A stretch of 64,000 bases of DNA from Henckelia pumila (GCF_033568475.1 NC_133123.1:134078930-134142929); one strand, 5' to 3'; counted from the stretch's first letter, positions 10,269 through 23,102 are shown. Numbers and translations: made by a program. Notes: generated by a model not told the origin, from the sequence alone.

Positions 10269-10330
10269 CATATATACATATATATACAAAATAAATTATT
10301 ATGATTTGCCTTTAGAATATCTTAATTTGA
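9179..10330. other. Post-MIF spacer leading to SPH3
   Basis: No gene seen. The first 400 bp match the spacer after MIF fragments. The part from 9600 matches the pre-SPH region of other modules. A short triplication of GAGTTGACCAGTATAATAG is at about 9809-9860. An (AT)n run lies at 10228-10264. Confidence 0.55.
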
Positions 10331-10458
10331 ATGATAGTAATATTTATTCCAATTAGGAGATATGGTTAAACGCTATAAATGGAGTGATGATGAGAAGTTG
10401 AACGTACCATTAATATAATATAATATAATATAATAAATTATATATAATTAAAAAGAAT
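10331..10458 (+). promoter_or_regulatory. Putative promoter of SPH3
   Basis: The conserved SPH promoter block is shortened here. TATAAAT lies at 10374-10380, followed by GGAGTGATGATGAGAAGTTGAACGTACC-type sequence as before SPH1 and SPH6. The first ATG of other SPH genes (AGATGAAAAAC) is lost just before the coding region, so translation is assigned to 10459. Confidence 0.55.
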
Positions 10459-10911
10459 ATGAATATTTCAGGAGGAGTAGTAAGAGTATTGTTCCTAATG
10501 GTTAATATTTTGCAGGTTTTGGTTGTGAATGCAAGACCTTGTTGGCCTATATATAATAGTTATAAAATAGTGTATGTGGGAAACTGGCTCCCCGGCAACG
10601 CGACGTTGGACGTGCAGTGTTACTCTAAGCACGACGACGTTGGGTTTAAAATTCTGAGGAAGGGTCAAGAATTCACTTTTAATTTCTGCGAGAGTATATT
10701 TTTCGACACAAAGTTTTACTGCCAAACACAGTACTGGAGCGATGAGCTGAAGGGTCCGAGGAAGCTCAATTTCGTAGCTTTCAATACTCTGTGGAAACAT
10801 CACTGGTGTCGGCCTCATGGTGTTTGCTATTGGGCTTTATCCGCTGAAGGCATTTTCTTTTCTCCCACCTATCCTCCACAACAGTTCCAAAAGTTTGATG
10901 GGTGGAGCTAG
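10459..10911 (+). CDS. SPH3: S-protein homologue
   Basis: A 150-residue intact ORF. The start differs from its sisters: the upstream ATG has mutated to AGA, so the ATG at 10459 (MNISGG) is the first available. The signal peptide spans about residues 6-25 and is interrupted by Arg9, unlike the pure valine runs of the other copies. The mature region keeps the S1-family landmarks: VYVGNWLPGNAT with a glycosylation sequon at Asn47, a Cys pair around VQC and NFC, DTKFYC, and WCRPHGVCYW. It ends in FDGWS as in SPH6 and SPH7. No frameshift or stop is present. Likely secreted; the unusual signal core makes secretion efficiency uncertain. Confidence 0.88.
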   Translation: MNISGGVVRVLFLMVNILQVLVVNARPCWPIYNSYKIVYVGNWLPGNATLDVQCYSKHDDVGFKILRKGQEFTFNFCESIFFDTKFYCQTQYWSDELKGPRKLNFVAFNTLWKHHWCRPHGVCYWALSAEGIFFSPTYPPQQFQKFDGWS

Positions 10912-11400
10912 CTAGCTATATATATATATATAATTACATTAATTGTTTCAATGAATATTATCAAATGCATTTCACCAACCAAACATATATACATATGTTT
11001 CTCATTTATATGAAATTATTAATCAATCTAATATATAGTTGTTGTTTGATATATATATGTTATTAAACGATAAATATATTCACGGTTTGAAAACGATGAC
11101 GCGCCACCACATAAATGATCCAAGATGCATGTAGGCATCAAATGTAATTGTGTTGACATAAATTTTTCTCGAATAATAAAATTATTAAGAATAAATAGAT
11201 ATTATTCATAATAAATACAATATAAAATAAATAACTTTTATTCATAATGAAAAAGTCAAACCAATTTAAAATTTAAATTAAACCAATAGTTTTCTCAAAT
11301 AAACCATATATTAAATAACCCCTAGCTAAACATGACGCTTAATTAAATCAAAACTAAAATGTCCAAACTTACGATAAAACAAAATTATTTAATAATTTTG
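10912..11400. other. 3' flank of SPH3
   Basis: AT-rich and without genes. Contains the conserved post-SPH segment (ATTTCACCAACCAAACATATA, then ATTCACGGTTTGAAAACGATGACG and ATAAATGATCCAAGATG). It is homologous to 43254-43598 and 57334-57600. Confidence 0.6.
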
Positions 11401-11910
11401 CACGCTTCCATCTCCAATCACATGATCGATCATCCCTTCCTGAACTCAAAGAAATTAGAAACATCAAAATGTACTGAAAGGGATGAGTCTTTACTTAAAT
11501 CTTCACCTTGATAAATAAGATTAGTCTCCACATCCTTTTTCTTTTCTTTTGATGCTTGATAATAAAGATCAACAAGGTGTTTCGACGTACGACAATTATT
11601 ATACCAATGCCCTTATCTCCACCCATTTTTTGAATTCATTGATTTATCATTTTGATGACCACTTTCAATATTCTTTCTTCTCTTGGTAATCACCCCACTT
11701 TTTGGATCATCTATTCCTTTGATCATTATCATTATTATAACCACAATTAAAATAACGATATTTTTCACGACCACAACCATATGGATGAAAACGTCCTCGA
11801 TCGCGCCCACGACCAAGTTCATGACCACGACCTAATCCCATCTTAGTTTGTTTCAGCTTTCTATCATCCATCGCCATATTCACTTCAAGAAATGTTTGCA
11901 CCGGCCGGTG
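11401..11910 (-). pseudogene. Retrotransposon gag relic, copy 1 (antisense)
   Basis: Minus-strand translation in broken frames gives a Gly/Arg-rich stretch (GRGHELGRGRDRGRFHPYG), a decayed CCHC-knuckle region, and a tail matching the plant retrotransposon gag end that includes HLIGDG in copy 3. Homologous relics are at 43599-44118 and 58359-58812, each placed after an SPH 3' flank. It is therefore part of the duplicated module and not a separate insertion at each place. Frames are disrupted and no LTRs are seen. Confidence 0.6.
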
Positions 11911-11978
11911 TGATAGATTTCATGATTTTCATCAATAACTCATTATTTTTCTCAGTCACACGCAAACATGGTCCACAC

Positions 11979-12159
11979 TATAAGATTGAGAGAATGATAG
12001 ATTGTATTGATCTTTGATGAGGTATAAATACAAGATACAAGATGAAATATCCTATCATTATCTAAAGATATGAAATATATTATCCTAAAATACTAGGCAC
12101 AAAATATGGAGAGAAATCATAACAAATACATGGAAATATATACAGAATATATGCTAACA
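11979..12159 (-). repeat. 3' LTR of the outer copia element
   Basis: 181 bp, matching 25654-25844. The polypurine tract lies immediately inside it at 12160-12172. Confidence 0.9.
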
Positions 12160-12166
12160 TGCCCCC

Positions 12167-13738
12167 TCAAGATGGAGGTTCTAAAGAAACACCAATCTTG
12201 GTAATAAGTTGTTGAAGACGTGTGCTTGATAATGGTTTAGTGAGGGCATATGTCAGCTGATCAGCCGAATAAACATGAGAAACGCGAAGTTTTGCACTTT
12301 GAACCAAGTCACGCACGAAGTGATAATCAAGAGCAATGTGTTTCATCCTAGAGTGAAACACAGGATTAGCACACAAATATGTAGCACCAATGTTGTCACT
12401 GTATAAAACAGGAGTAGTAGGAAGGGAGATGCCAAGTTCCGAAAGAAGAGAGCTTAGCCAAGAAATTTCTGCAGCACCCATAGCAATGGCCCGATACTCA
12501 GCCTCAGTAGAAGAACGTGCCACTGTTCTTTGCTTCTTCGAACTCCAAGAGATGGGATTAGAGCCAAGAAAAATAATATAAGCATCTGTTGAGCATTTAT
12601 CATCAGGATTGCCCGCCCAATCAGAGTCAGTAAAACCATGAAGAGAGATTGAATCTGAGGCACGAAGATGAAGACCATAATGTAAGGTACCATTGAGGTA
12701 ACGAAGTAGTCACTTGACAGCACCCCAGTGAAGTTCGGATGGAGCATGCATAAACTGAGATAGACGATTTACTACAAAGGCAAGATCAGGACGAGTGAGG
12801 AGGAGGTACTGAAGACTACCAACCACCTGACGATAAGCAGTAGCATCGGCTAAGGGAGCCCCATCAGAGAGAGAAAGCTTCGAGGCAGTAGCAAGGGGCG
12901 TGGATACTGGCTTAGCGTTTTGCATGTTGAAGCAAGCTAGGAGGTCCAGGGCATATTGGCGTTGAGATAAGACGAGACCGGAGGCATTTGAGAGAACCTC
13001 AACCCCTAGAAAATAGGAGAGACGACCAAGGTCCTTGATAGAGAAGCGTGTAGCCAGCTTATGAATAACATCATTAATGAGATCCAAGTTATTTCCTGTA
13101 ACAATCAAGTCATCAACATACACAAGAAAATAAATAGTAGACTGAGGGCGACGAAGAATAAATAAAGATGCATCCGAGCGAGAATTAGAGAAGCCCAGTG
13201 TGAGAAGATAGCGACTGAGTTCCTGATACCATGAACGGGGCACCTGCTTGAGACCATAGATAGCCTTGTTGAGCTTACACACATAACCAGGAAAATTCTT
13301 GTCAAGAAATCCCGGAGGTTGATCCATAAACACCACGTCGTCAAGAGAGCCTTGGAGAAAGGCATTATTGACATCAAGCTGTCGTACGGACCAGCCATGG
13401 TGTACTGCAAGACTGAGAATGACGCGAATGGTGGTGGGTTTGACAACAGGGCTGAACGTATCACCAAAATCAATGCCAGGACGCTGATGAAACCCTTTGG
13501 CCACAAGCCTAGCTTTGAAACGATCAAGCTTGCCATCAGAAGTACGTTTAACACGAAAAACCCACTTACAACTGACAAGATTCTGGGAATGGTGAGGAGG
13601 CACCAGATCCCAAGTGCCATTATGCAGAAGTGCATCAAATTCTGCAGATATGGCAGTGCGCCAACGTGGATCCCGGAGAGCGGTGGTGACACAGGTTGGT
13701 TCATGATCTGAGGACGAGGTGGTGATGTGGAGGGAGTA
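12167..13738 (-). pseudogene. Outer copia pol, reverse transcriptase and RNase H part
   Basis: This continues, after the nested insertion, the same frame that ends at 23103 on the other side. Visible motifs are CKWVFRVKR at the start of RT, the catalytic YVDDLIVTG, DLGRLSYFLG, and in RNase H ARSSTEAEYRA and the DNIGA/HIALDYHFVR region. An in-frame TGA at 12710-12712 separates RT from RNase H; frame is kept on both sides. The ORF ends at 12167, a few bases before the polypurine tract, as expected for copia. Confidence 0.88.
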
Positions 13739-13743
13739 TTTGG

Positions 13744-15627
13744 TGTTGGAAAACTGTGTTCAGATCAATTAAGAATTGATATCCGGTGCAGCGGAAGTTT
13801 AAAAATTTTATTTTTATTATATGGAACGATTCCATATATGGGTATCAAAACTTTTACGATTAAATTTGTTCAAGTAAAAATAAAATCACAATTAAATTTT
13901 TACCTCGTCAAGCAAAGGCTTGATCGTGGACTCCAACAGAATTTAATCTGCTCTTCTTGTAAATCCCGGGAACCGATGACAGTCACGATCTAACTCCGGA
14001 ATTAGGTCCACGAATGAAAAACAAAAACCCTCTGATTGACTGCACTAGAAATCAATCAGAAGTTTTACGTAGAGAATAAACAGATATGATCTGTTAATTA
14101 AATTTGTAATTTTTCACAAAAATCACAAGTCGAATTTTCTCCAAAAGGGATAGAGGATTTCGAAAATCCCCTTGAAAATTCTAGAGTGTATTTTCGAAAA
14201 TTGCAATATACAATGCATGTAATTTTTGAACCCAACACCTCTATTTATAGATAATTTCTAGTTATAATTGTATCAGGACTCTAACTCCTTAAAGCCCACA
14301 ATCCATAACTTAAGCCCAACAAGCCAAGCCTGTTGTTATAGAAATTAATATAAAATTTATCGTGACTCCGATTGATAAACTGATTTCACCAATGTGCACA
14401 GAAACCATTTCTGCATCTTTTAGAGTCAAGATAATTTTTCTGAATCCGAATTCAGTGATTTTCAAAAATGCCCATCCCTATGTCATTTTAGGAAATCCCA
14501 CTCCCTTTAGTTAAGAAGTCCAACTTTTCTTTCATTAAATTTAACTCTTTAAACTTAACTATCTCTACGGGGTTTTAGTAATCCATTACTTGTGTAACCC
14601 TTAATGGTTCAAGAATACAGCTAGCCGTGGGCTCATAACTCCTTGTGACTCGGAACAATAATTTCCGACTTACCCATCGAATCATGGTAAGAGCGCCTAG
14701 CAACATCGCCCCATGATTCCCTAGGTATTACTGATAGTGCCTGCAAGAACCAGTAGATTTTGGTTAGCGTACAGTACGGTCCCTTCATCCATATATCCCG
14801 ATCGAATCAACAACCATTGGTATATCGAGAGTCGTTCGAGATTCGATAACTATGCATAACATCTTGGAGATCTATTAGTGACATCGCATGTGTTACTAGG
14901 AACACCAAGTAACCTAAAACACATCATGTACTCTGGCCAGAGATTCGTCACACTAATATCTCCTCAGATCGCATAGGATATCCACACTCGCAAGTATGTG
15001 GTGAATCCTTGACAACAAAGCATCGACTCCTATATGTGTCGTAACTGTACCCAATCCCGACACCTGATGACCCCAATAGAGTCGGTAAACGAGTCAAAGT
15101 ACAGTACTAGCATATAGAGTCTCAATGATATTTCAAGTAATAAGGACTAATGGTGTACAACCAAAACCGCGGACTTTATCCACTCGATAAGTGATAACTA
15201 CTTGGAAAGTCCGAATAGGATAGTTCGATCATTCATCATATGAATATCCATTTGCATGCTTTGAACATCTCTATGTTCCATACCAATGAAACGTGGTACT
15301 CGGCATCGCAAATGCTAGTCTCAATCTCGAGCGATCCTTATCCTTATTTGCGGACGGCTCAATTGACTAGGAACAGTTTAGAATATACAATGACTATAAG
15401 ATGTGTTTCATGATAGCCATCCCCATGTGCTACCACATATTACATACACTATAATATATTCAAGGTCTTTATCAAAACAACAATAGTATATCATAATATA
15501 ACATTATGAAGAAAGATAAAGTCAATGCCATTATAAAAGTGTAAATTATATTAAAAAAAAGATTGTTTTACATAGAGTCATAAAAGCCCTTAGCCACAAG
15601 TTGGCTAACCGGGCACCCACTCTTTCA
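13744..15627 (-). repeat. 3' LTR of copia A
   Basis: 1,884 bp, nearly identical to 21219-23102. Contains a strong hairpin CGGACTTT...AAAGTCCG around 15170-15215 that is also conserved in copia B. Confidence 0.95.
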
Positions 15628-15641
15628 ATCTCCCACTTGCC

Positions 15642-18638
15642 CTAAAGCCAACTAGTCATACTACGTAATCCCATTGTTTCGCGATGTTTGTCAAACAATG
15701 GTCCTGGCAAGGGCTTAGTAAGCGGATCAGCGATATTGTCTGTAGAGGCCACTCTCTCGACACTGATGTCTCCTCTTTCCACGATCTCCCGGATGATGTG
15801 GTATTTCCTCAGTATGTGTTTGGACTTCTGATGAGACCTTGGTTCCTTTGCCTGAGCAACGGCACCCGTGTTGTCACAGTACACCGGGACTGGACCAACA
15901 GCTTTAGGAATTACACTCAACTCTTGGATGAATTTCCTTATCCAAACCGCCTCTTTAGCAGCAGCTGATGCTGCAATGTATTCTGCCTCAGTGGTGAAAT
16001 CCGCTGTGGTGTCCTGCTTGGAACTCTTCCAAGAGACAGCACCGCCATTGAGCACGAATACAAATCCAAAGGTTGATTTCGAGTCATCCACGTCATATTG
16101 GAAGCTAGAGTCGGTATAGCCTTCCAACTTCAATTCTCTCCCTCCATAAACCATGAATAAATTCTTAGTCCTTCGTAAGTACTTAAGAATATCCTTCACG
16201 GCTTTCCAATGCATTTGACCGGGATTGGCTTGGTATCTGCTCGTGACGCTCAGAACATAGGCCACATCCGGTCTGGTAGATATCATCCCATACATGATAC
16301 TACCTATGGCTGACGCATATGGCACGTGTGTCATCTTCTCTATCTCTTCGTCAGTCTTGGGACACATAGACTTGGATAGAGAAACTCCATGACACATAGG
16401 TAGATGTCCTCTCTTGGACTCATCCATAGAAAACCTTTTCAATATGGTGTCGATGTAGGTTGATTGAGTGAGTCCTATCATTCTTTTAGATCTTTCTCTA
16501 TAGATCTGAATTCCTAGAATATAGGATGCCTCACCTAAATCCTTCATCGAGAATCTACCTGATAACCATATCTTTGTTGATTGCAACATCCCTACATCAT
16601 TCCCCATGAGTAGGATGTCATCAACATAAAGTACTAAGAATGTTACCGCATTCTTAACTACTTTCTTGTACACACATGGTTCCTCCAGGTTCTTGATAAA
16701 ACCAAAATCCTTTATCGTTTCATCAAATTTCTGGTTTCAACTTCTTGATGCTTGTTTGAGACCATAGATTGATCTCTGAAGCTTGCATACCTTATGCTCG
16801 CTTGCCATGGATGTGTATCCCTCAGGCTGCATCATATAGATCTCTTCCTTAATGTTTCCATTAAGAAATGCAGTCTTTACATCCATTTGCCATATCTCAT
16901 AGTCATACCATGCTGCTATGACAATAAGGATTCTTATGGACTTGAACATTGCGACTGTTGAAAAAGTTTCATCATAGTCAACTCCTTGTCTTTGAGTATA
17001 ACCTTTTGCCACCAATCGTGCCTTGTAGGTCAATACCTTTCCATCAGGCCCAAGCTTTCTCTTGTAGATCCATTTGCACCCAATTGGAACAATTCCATCG
17101 GGAGGATCTACTAAAGACCAAACTTGGTTAGAATGCATCGAGTCTATTTCCGATTGCATAGCTTTAAGCCATAAATTCGAATCTGCATCAGAAATTGCTT
17201 CCTTGAAGTTTTTTGGATCACATCCAATGTCGGGTTCACTTTGATCCCCTTCAAGAAAAAGACCATATCTAATAGGAGGCCTAGAAGTCCTCTCGGATCT
17301 CCTAGTAATAGGTGTGTCTTGTGATGATTCTTGAGGTGTAGGATCGCTATTTTGTATCTCGGGTTCTTCTCGAATTTCTTCGAGTTCCATCATCTTGCCT
17401 TTCTTATCCAATAAGAACTCCTTCTCCAAGAAGGTGGCATTCCTTGAAACAAACACTTTTGTTTCACCAGGATGATAAAAATAATATCCGATTGAATTCT
17501 TCGGATACCCTACAAAATAACATAAGGTGGATCGACTATCCAACTTATCTCCCACTGTCTGCTTCACGTAAGCAGGACATCCCCAAATCCTCAAGTACGA
17601 ATACTTAGGAGCTTTGCCATTCCATAACTCGTATGGTGTTTTATCTACTGCTTTAGTGTGGACGTTGTTTAACAACAATACCGTCGTTTCAAGCGCGTAG
17701 CCCCAAAACGAAGGTGGGAGCTCAGTGAAGCTCATCATGGATCGAACCATGTCCAACAAAGTTCGATTGCGACGCTCCAAAACACCATTCAGCTGAGGTG
17801 TCATCGGAGGAGTCCACTGAGAGAGAATCCCATTCTCTTTTAGATAGTCCAAAAACTTGGTACTTAAGTATTCTCCACCTCGATCCGATCGAAGTGCCTT
17901 AATACTTTTACCTAGTTTGTTTTCTACTTTAGCCTTGAATTCTTTGAACTTTTCAAATGATTCAGACTTATATTTCATTAAATATAAATACCCATACCTA
18001 GAATAATCATCAGTAAAGGTAATGAAATAGGTGTTGCCACATTTAGTACCAATCCTAAATGGACCGCAAACATCTGTATGGATCAAATCCAACAGATTTT
18101 GACTACGCTCAGGTTTCCCTTTGAAAGGAAATTTAGTCATTTTTCCCTTTAGGCAGGACTCACAAGTAGGTAGAGAGTTAATATCAGACATATCAAACAT
18201 GCCCTCTCCCACTAGCTTGTTCATTCTCCTTGAGGAAATATGACCTAGCATAGCATGCCAAAGGTTTGCCGGGTTTTGACTATCGTCCTTCCTTTTAATT
18301 ATTGTTACCGGTTTATCGACATAATTAATTGGAACGTATTTTAATTTTAAGCTATATAGATCGTTTTCAAGTTGTCCGTTTCCAATCAAACATTCATTCT
18401 TGTAAATATTGCAAATCCCATTCACAAAATTGCAAGAAAAACCATCTCTATCAAGCATAGAAATAGATATAATGTTTTTGACCAAATCCGGAACATATAA
18501 AACATCTCTCAAAAATAACTTAAAATTGTTCTGCAAAACTAAATAAATGTCTCCTATAGCTTTGGCTTCGACTCTAGAACCATTCCCGAGCCTTAGTTGG
18601 GTCTCACCCATCCTTAGCTTACGACTTCTTATCATCAC
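15642..18638 (-). pseudogene. Copia A pol (integrase, RT, RNase H), interrupted
   Basis: Domains in order: GAG-prepol/HHCC zinc region (LWHAMLGHIS, then CESCLKGK), integrase core with TFTDDYSRYG, SDRGGEY and ERRNRT, RT with FLVLYVDDILL, and RNase H ending in DPLTKPLPG. Two in-frame stops are present. The TAG at 18639-18641 separates it from the gag/PR frame. A TGA at 16734-16736, just after GLKQASRS, lies inside RT. Otherwise the frame is complete and aligns with the 1,001-residue ORF of copia B. The stops are consistent with C-to-T type decay. Confidence 0.93.
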
Positions 18639-19556
18639 CTACAAATCATTGCAAATGTGAGATCCACATCCGGTATCCAATACCCAAGAAGAAGTATTAA
18701 GCGAAACATTTATTTCAATGTAAAACATACCCTTTGCAGTTCGCAATTGTTCAAGGTATTCCTTGCAGTTACGTTTCCAATGACCGGGTTTCTTGCAGTA
18801 ATGGCAAACGTTTTCATCTTTGATCCCAATTGAAGCCTTGGCATTTCCCTTCTTATTTGGTACAATCTTCTTGGGCGGGGCAGAACGTTTCTTACCCTTT
18901 CCACTTGGTCCTTTCTTAGAGTTAGAAGAGGAGCCAACCAAGAGTACCGGTTTATCCTTCTTTAGTGTGGCTTCATATGTGACAAGCATATTGACCATCT
19001 CTTCAAGGGTGGCCTCTATCTTGTTCATATTGAAGTTCATCACAAAACCGTCAAACAATAAAGGAAGTGATAGGAGCAACAAGTCCGCGCTAAGTTCATG
19101 CTCCAAAGTCAAGTCGAGTGTTACCAACTTTTCAATGAGCCCAATCATGTGCACCCCATGCTCACGGACCAAAGTCCCATCTCGCATGCGGCTCGTCATG
19201 AGCTCTCTGACGGTGGCATACCTCTCCGACCTTGACTGAGCTCCAAAGAGTTCCTTGAGGTTCTTGTGAATGTCAGCAGCATTCACGGTATTCTCGAATC
19301 TCCTTTGAAGCTCATCAGACATCGAAGCCTGCATGTAGCATTTTGCCTTGATATCATGGTCCCACCATAAATCAAGTTTGGCCAACTCTTCCGGACTTGT
19401 ATTAGCCGGGGCTTCCTTTGGAGGCGGCTTCTCTAACACGTAGAAAGCTTTTTCCGAAGTAAGAATAATTTTCAACTTACGGAACCATTCCGTATAGTTT
19501 GCATCAGTCAATTTTTTTTGTTCGAGAATTGAAAACAGTGGATTACGAGAAGTCAT
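18639..19556 (-). CDS. Copia A gag with protease active site
   Basis: A 305-residue ORF starting MTSRNPLFSILEQ. It contains the UBN2-type capsid region (about residues 60-200), a Lys-rich linker, a CCHC zinc knuckle CHYCKKPGHWKRNC (about 252-265) and, near the end, the protease active site DTGCGSH. It stops with TAG immediately after SHICNDL. The corresponding ORF of copia B is also broken within about 10 codons of this point. The ATG follows a splice-acceptor-like CCTTTTCAG (19570-19578 on the plus strand). Confidence 0.9.
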   Translation of the reverse strand: MTSRNPLFSILEQKKLTDANYTEWFRKLKIILTSEKAFYVLEKPPPKEAPANTSPEELAKLDLWWDHDIKAKCYMQASMSDELQRRFENTVNAADIHKNLKELFGAQSRSERYATVRELMTSRMRDGTLVREHGVHMIGLIEKLVTLDLTLEHELSADLLLLSLPLLFDGFVMNFNMNKIEATLEEMVNMLVTYEATLKKDKPVLLVGSSSNSKKGPSGKGKKRSAPPKKIVPNKKGNAKASIGIKDENVCHYCKKPGHWKRNCKEYLEQLRTAKGMFYIEINVSLNTSSWVLDTGCGSHICNDL

Positions 19557-19734
19557 TGTAATAGTATACTGAAAAGGAAACAGACAATAATCAATTATTG
19601 TTTAATTAATTTACTAAGACATAAAATATGGCGAATTTAATTTTATGGATTACACTCCCACTATTTTAACGATTTCACTACCCTCTAGTGAAAACAGGAA
19701 ACTGTTTTCCTTAGTGAGAACATGGAGTCCAATT

Positions 19735-20050
19735 GACAAATCATGATCCCGAATAATATCAGCCAACCATAATTTTCAAAAGGTAGAGCCCAATTACTTC
19801 CAAAGTAACCCCCATGTTTTTACCTCATGTCCAATAAGGGCCCAATAATATGACGTCGTTTATTGTGACATGTCAAGATAACCCATCAATATTAAGTTGT
19901 GATGGACGGTCGCCATGTGGATCCCCTATAATATGAGCCAATCCCATGGGAGTTCCACCCAACTTACAACATGTGTCGATCCAATGTACAGCTTTCCGAC
20001 GAACGGGCCCCCCCAATAATATGAGCCGGACCGTATCCGCGGGTAGCATC
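19735..20050 (-). other. Leader hairpin array of copia A
   Basis: Minus-strand RNA between the primer-binding site and gag contains four hairpins with near-identical loops built on (G)GCTCATATTATTGGG. On plus coordinates their centres are near 20020, 19932, 19845 and 19755. Stems differ from each other but are shared in pairing with the copies in copia B at 36990-37290. Details are in the findings. Confidence 0.75.
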
Positions 20051-20974
20051 TCATACATTGATCGTTGATGGAAGGTAGGAATATTTAAACAATATTTAAA
20101 TTCCCTTTTTATTAATCTTGATATCAATTTTAAATCATATTTAAAATGAGGGATTTTTAATTTTGAAAATTTGTCTGTTCATACAATTTATGTATGCTTG
20201 CGGGATTCATACAATTTAGTGTAAACATTCATACATCAATAATATCATATATTATTTAAGGATGATCGATCCCATTAACTAATCGACCCGTGGTTGCCAA
20301 TCACGAGTCTAAGTCCAATCCTAGGTGATATGCAAGTATGCAATGCAATCCTATTACATTGAGCTTCCAATTTACATTTCTTCGGTTTTCATTGTCTGCT
20401 GGGCCCACCATTTCTTCAAATCTTTGTCTCCCACTAAGTCTAATAAATTTACAATAAATTTCGATGACAAATAGGGGATACATTTTTAGGGGTGGGAACG
20501 GGCCATAAACCAGGCCCACTTTTATTACATATGACAATCATATTGGGCTATAAACCAAGCCCATTAATAAACACCAACAACAATAAGACAAATGTAAATC
20601 ACCTAACATACACCTAAAACATTGGTCATGGCAATCGATCATCCTTTATCCATTAATTAATTCAATAATTAAATAATTGAATAAACATGCAAAGGCATCA
20701 TAATTTAAAATATAAAATCATATTTTATCTTATCCATTCATAAGATCATATCTTATCATCAATTGTACCAAAATAATTAATTTTATAAAATTTATTTTAA
20801 CGGATAAAATTTATAAATTTTCCAAAAATTCAAATTTATCCAAAAATCAATTTTAAAATTTTCGGACTCGAACAATTCGATCCGATGCCATGTGAACCAA
20901 TAAAAAAAAAATTTTGATCGGATCAAAAACTAGAATTTCAAAAAATTAAAATTTTAATTAAAAATTAAAAATAA

Positions 20975-21105
20975 TTTTTCCCGGGCAGCCCGCGCCCCAA
21001 AAAGGGGCCCGGGCAGCCCGCGCCCCAAAAAGGGGCCCGGGCAGGGCAGCCCATCGCTGCCCCTTGGGCAACGACAATCGCTGCCCTGCGTCGCTGCCCG
21101 ATTTG
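20975..21105 (-). other. GC-rich hairpin cluster after the copia A primer-binding site
   Basis: A block of very high GC content in otherwise AT-rich leader. On the minus strand it contains GGGCAGCGATTGTCGTTGCCC-type stems, a GGGCAGC/GCTGCCC hairpin and a duplicated GCCCC(T)5GGGGC hairpin. The equivalent block in copia B is 35827-35957. Confidence 0.75.
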
Positions 21106-21218
21106 CCCATTAAAATTCAATTTTAAATTTTCGTTTTGTTTCAAAAACCGAGGCTTAAAAATTTTGTACAATCGATTAATTTAATCGTTTGATCTGAGCA
21201 ACCTGTCTCTGATACCAC

Positions 21219-23102
21219 TGTTGGAAAACTGTGTTCAGATCAATTAAGAATTGATACCCGGTGCAGTGGAAATTTAAAAATTTTATTTTTATTATATGGA
21301 ACGATTCCATATATGGGTATCAAAACTTTTACGATTAAATTTGTTCAAGTAAAAATAAAATCACAATTAAATTTTTACCTCGTCAAGCAAAGGCTTGATC
21401 GTGGACTCCAACAAAATTTAATCTGCTCTTCTTGTAAATCCCGGGAACCGATGACAGTCACGATCTAACTCCGGAATTAGGTCCACGAATGAAAAACAGA
21501 AATCCTCTGATTGACTGCACTAGAAATCAATCAGAAGTTTTACGTAGAGAATAAACAGATATGATCTGTTAATTCGATTTGTAATTTTTCACAAAAATCA
21601 CAAGTCGAATTTTCTCCAAAAGGGATAGAGGATTTCGAAAATCCCCTTGAAAATTCTAGAGTGTATTTTCGAAAATTGCAATATACAATGCATGTAATTT
21701 TTGAACTCAACACCTCTATTTATAGATAATTTCTAGTTATAATTGTATCAGGACTCTAACTCCTTAAAGCCCACAATCCATAACTTAAGCCTAACAAGCC
21801 AAGCCTGTTGTTATAGAAATTAATATAAAATTCATCGTGACTCCGATTGATAAACTGATTTCACCAATGTGCACAGAAACCATTTCTGCATCTTTTAGAG
21901 TCAAGATAATTTTTCTGAATCCGAATTCAGTGATTTCCAAAAATGTCCATCCCTATGTCATTTTAGGAAATCTCACTCCCTTTAGTTAAGAAGTCCAACT
22001 TTTCTTTCATTAAATTTAACTCTTTAAATTTAACTATCTCTACGGGGTTTTAGTAATCCATTACTTGTGTAACCCTCAATGGTTCAGGAATACAGCTAGC
22101 CGTGGGCTCACAACTCCTTGTGACTCGGAACAACAATTTCCGACTTACCCATCGAATCATGGTAAGAGCGCCTAGCAACATCGCCCCATGATTCCCTAGG
22201 TATTACTGATAGTGCCTGCAAGAACCAGTAGATTTTGGTTAGCGTACAGTACGGTCCCTTCATCCATATATCCCGATCGAATCAACAACCATTGGTATAT
22301 CGAGAGTCGTTCGAGATTCGATAACTATGCATAACATCTTGGAGATCTATTAGTGACATCGCATGTGTTACTAGGAACACCAAGTAACCTAAAACACATC
22401 ATGTACTCTGGCCAGAGATTCGTCACACTAATATCTCCTCAGATCGCATAGGATATCCACACTCGCAAGTATGTGGTGAATCCTTGACAACAAAGCATCG
22501 ACTCCTATATGTGTTGTAACTGTACCCAATCCCGACACCTGATGACCCCAATAGAGTCGGTAAATGAGTCAAAGTACAGTACTAGCATATAGAGTCTCAA
22601 TGATGTTTCAAGTAATAAGGACTAATGGTGTACAACCAAAACCGCGGACTTTATCCACTCGATAAGTGATAACCACTTGGAAAGTCCGAATAGGATAGTT
22701 CGATTATTCATCATATGAATATCCATTTGCATGCTTTGAACATCTCTATGTTCCATACCAATGAAACGTGGTACTCGGCATCGCAAATGTTAGTCTCAAT
22801 CTCGAGCGATCCTTATCCTTATTTGCGGACGGCTCAATTGACTAGGAACAGTTTAGAATATACAGTGACTATAAGATGTGTTTCATGATAGCCATCCCCA
22901 TGTGCTACCACATATTACATACACTATAATATATTCAAGGTCTTTATCAAAACAACAATAGTATATCATAATATAACATTATGAAGAAAGATAAAGTCAA
23001 TGCCATTATAAAAGTGTAAATTATATTAAACAAAAGATTGTTTTACATAGAGTCATAAAAGCCCTTAGCCACAAGTTGGCTAACCGGGCACCCACTCTTT
23101 CA
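21219..23102 (-). repeat. 5' LTR of copia A
   Basis: 1,884 bp. Followed on the minus strand by the primer-binding site complementary to initiator-Met tRNA (21202-21218). Confidence 0.95.

Larger units (their letters stand above)
13744..23102 (-). mobile_element. Copia A: nested full-length Ty1/copia retrotransposon, 9,359 bp
   Basis: Two 1,884-bp LTRs (13744-15627 and 21219-23102) flank a 5.6-kb interior. A perfect 5-bp duplication TTTGG surrounds it (13739-13743 and 23103-23107), and removing the element rejoins the outer copia pol frame exactly. On the minus strand the LTR runs from TGAAAGAG to CCAACA and is followed by the primer-binding site GTGGTATCAGAGACAGG (21202-21218). The polypurine tract GGCAAGTGGGAGAT is at 15628-15641. 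I count roughly 27 differences between the LTRs (about 1.4%), mostly transitions. It is the same family as copia B at 33831-43248; the long LTRs and UBN2-type gag suggest an Angela/Tork-like lineage (tentative). Confidence 0.95.

Noticed and set aside
21000..21060. Duplicated GGGGCCCGGGCAGCCCG block as a separate insertion
   Set aside because: It lies within the GC-rich hairpin cluster that copia B also has, so it is an internal duplication of the leader.
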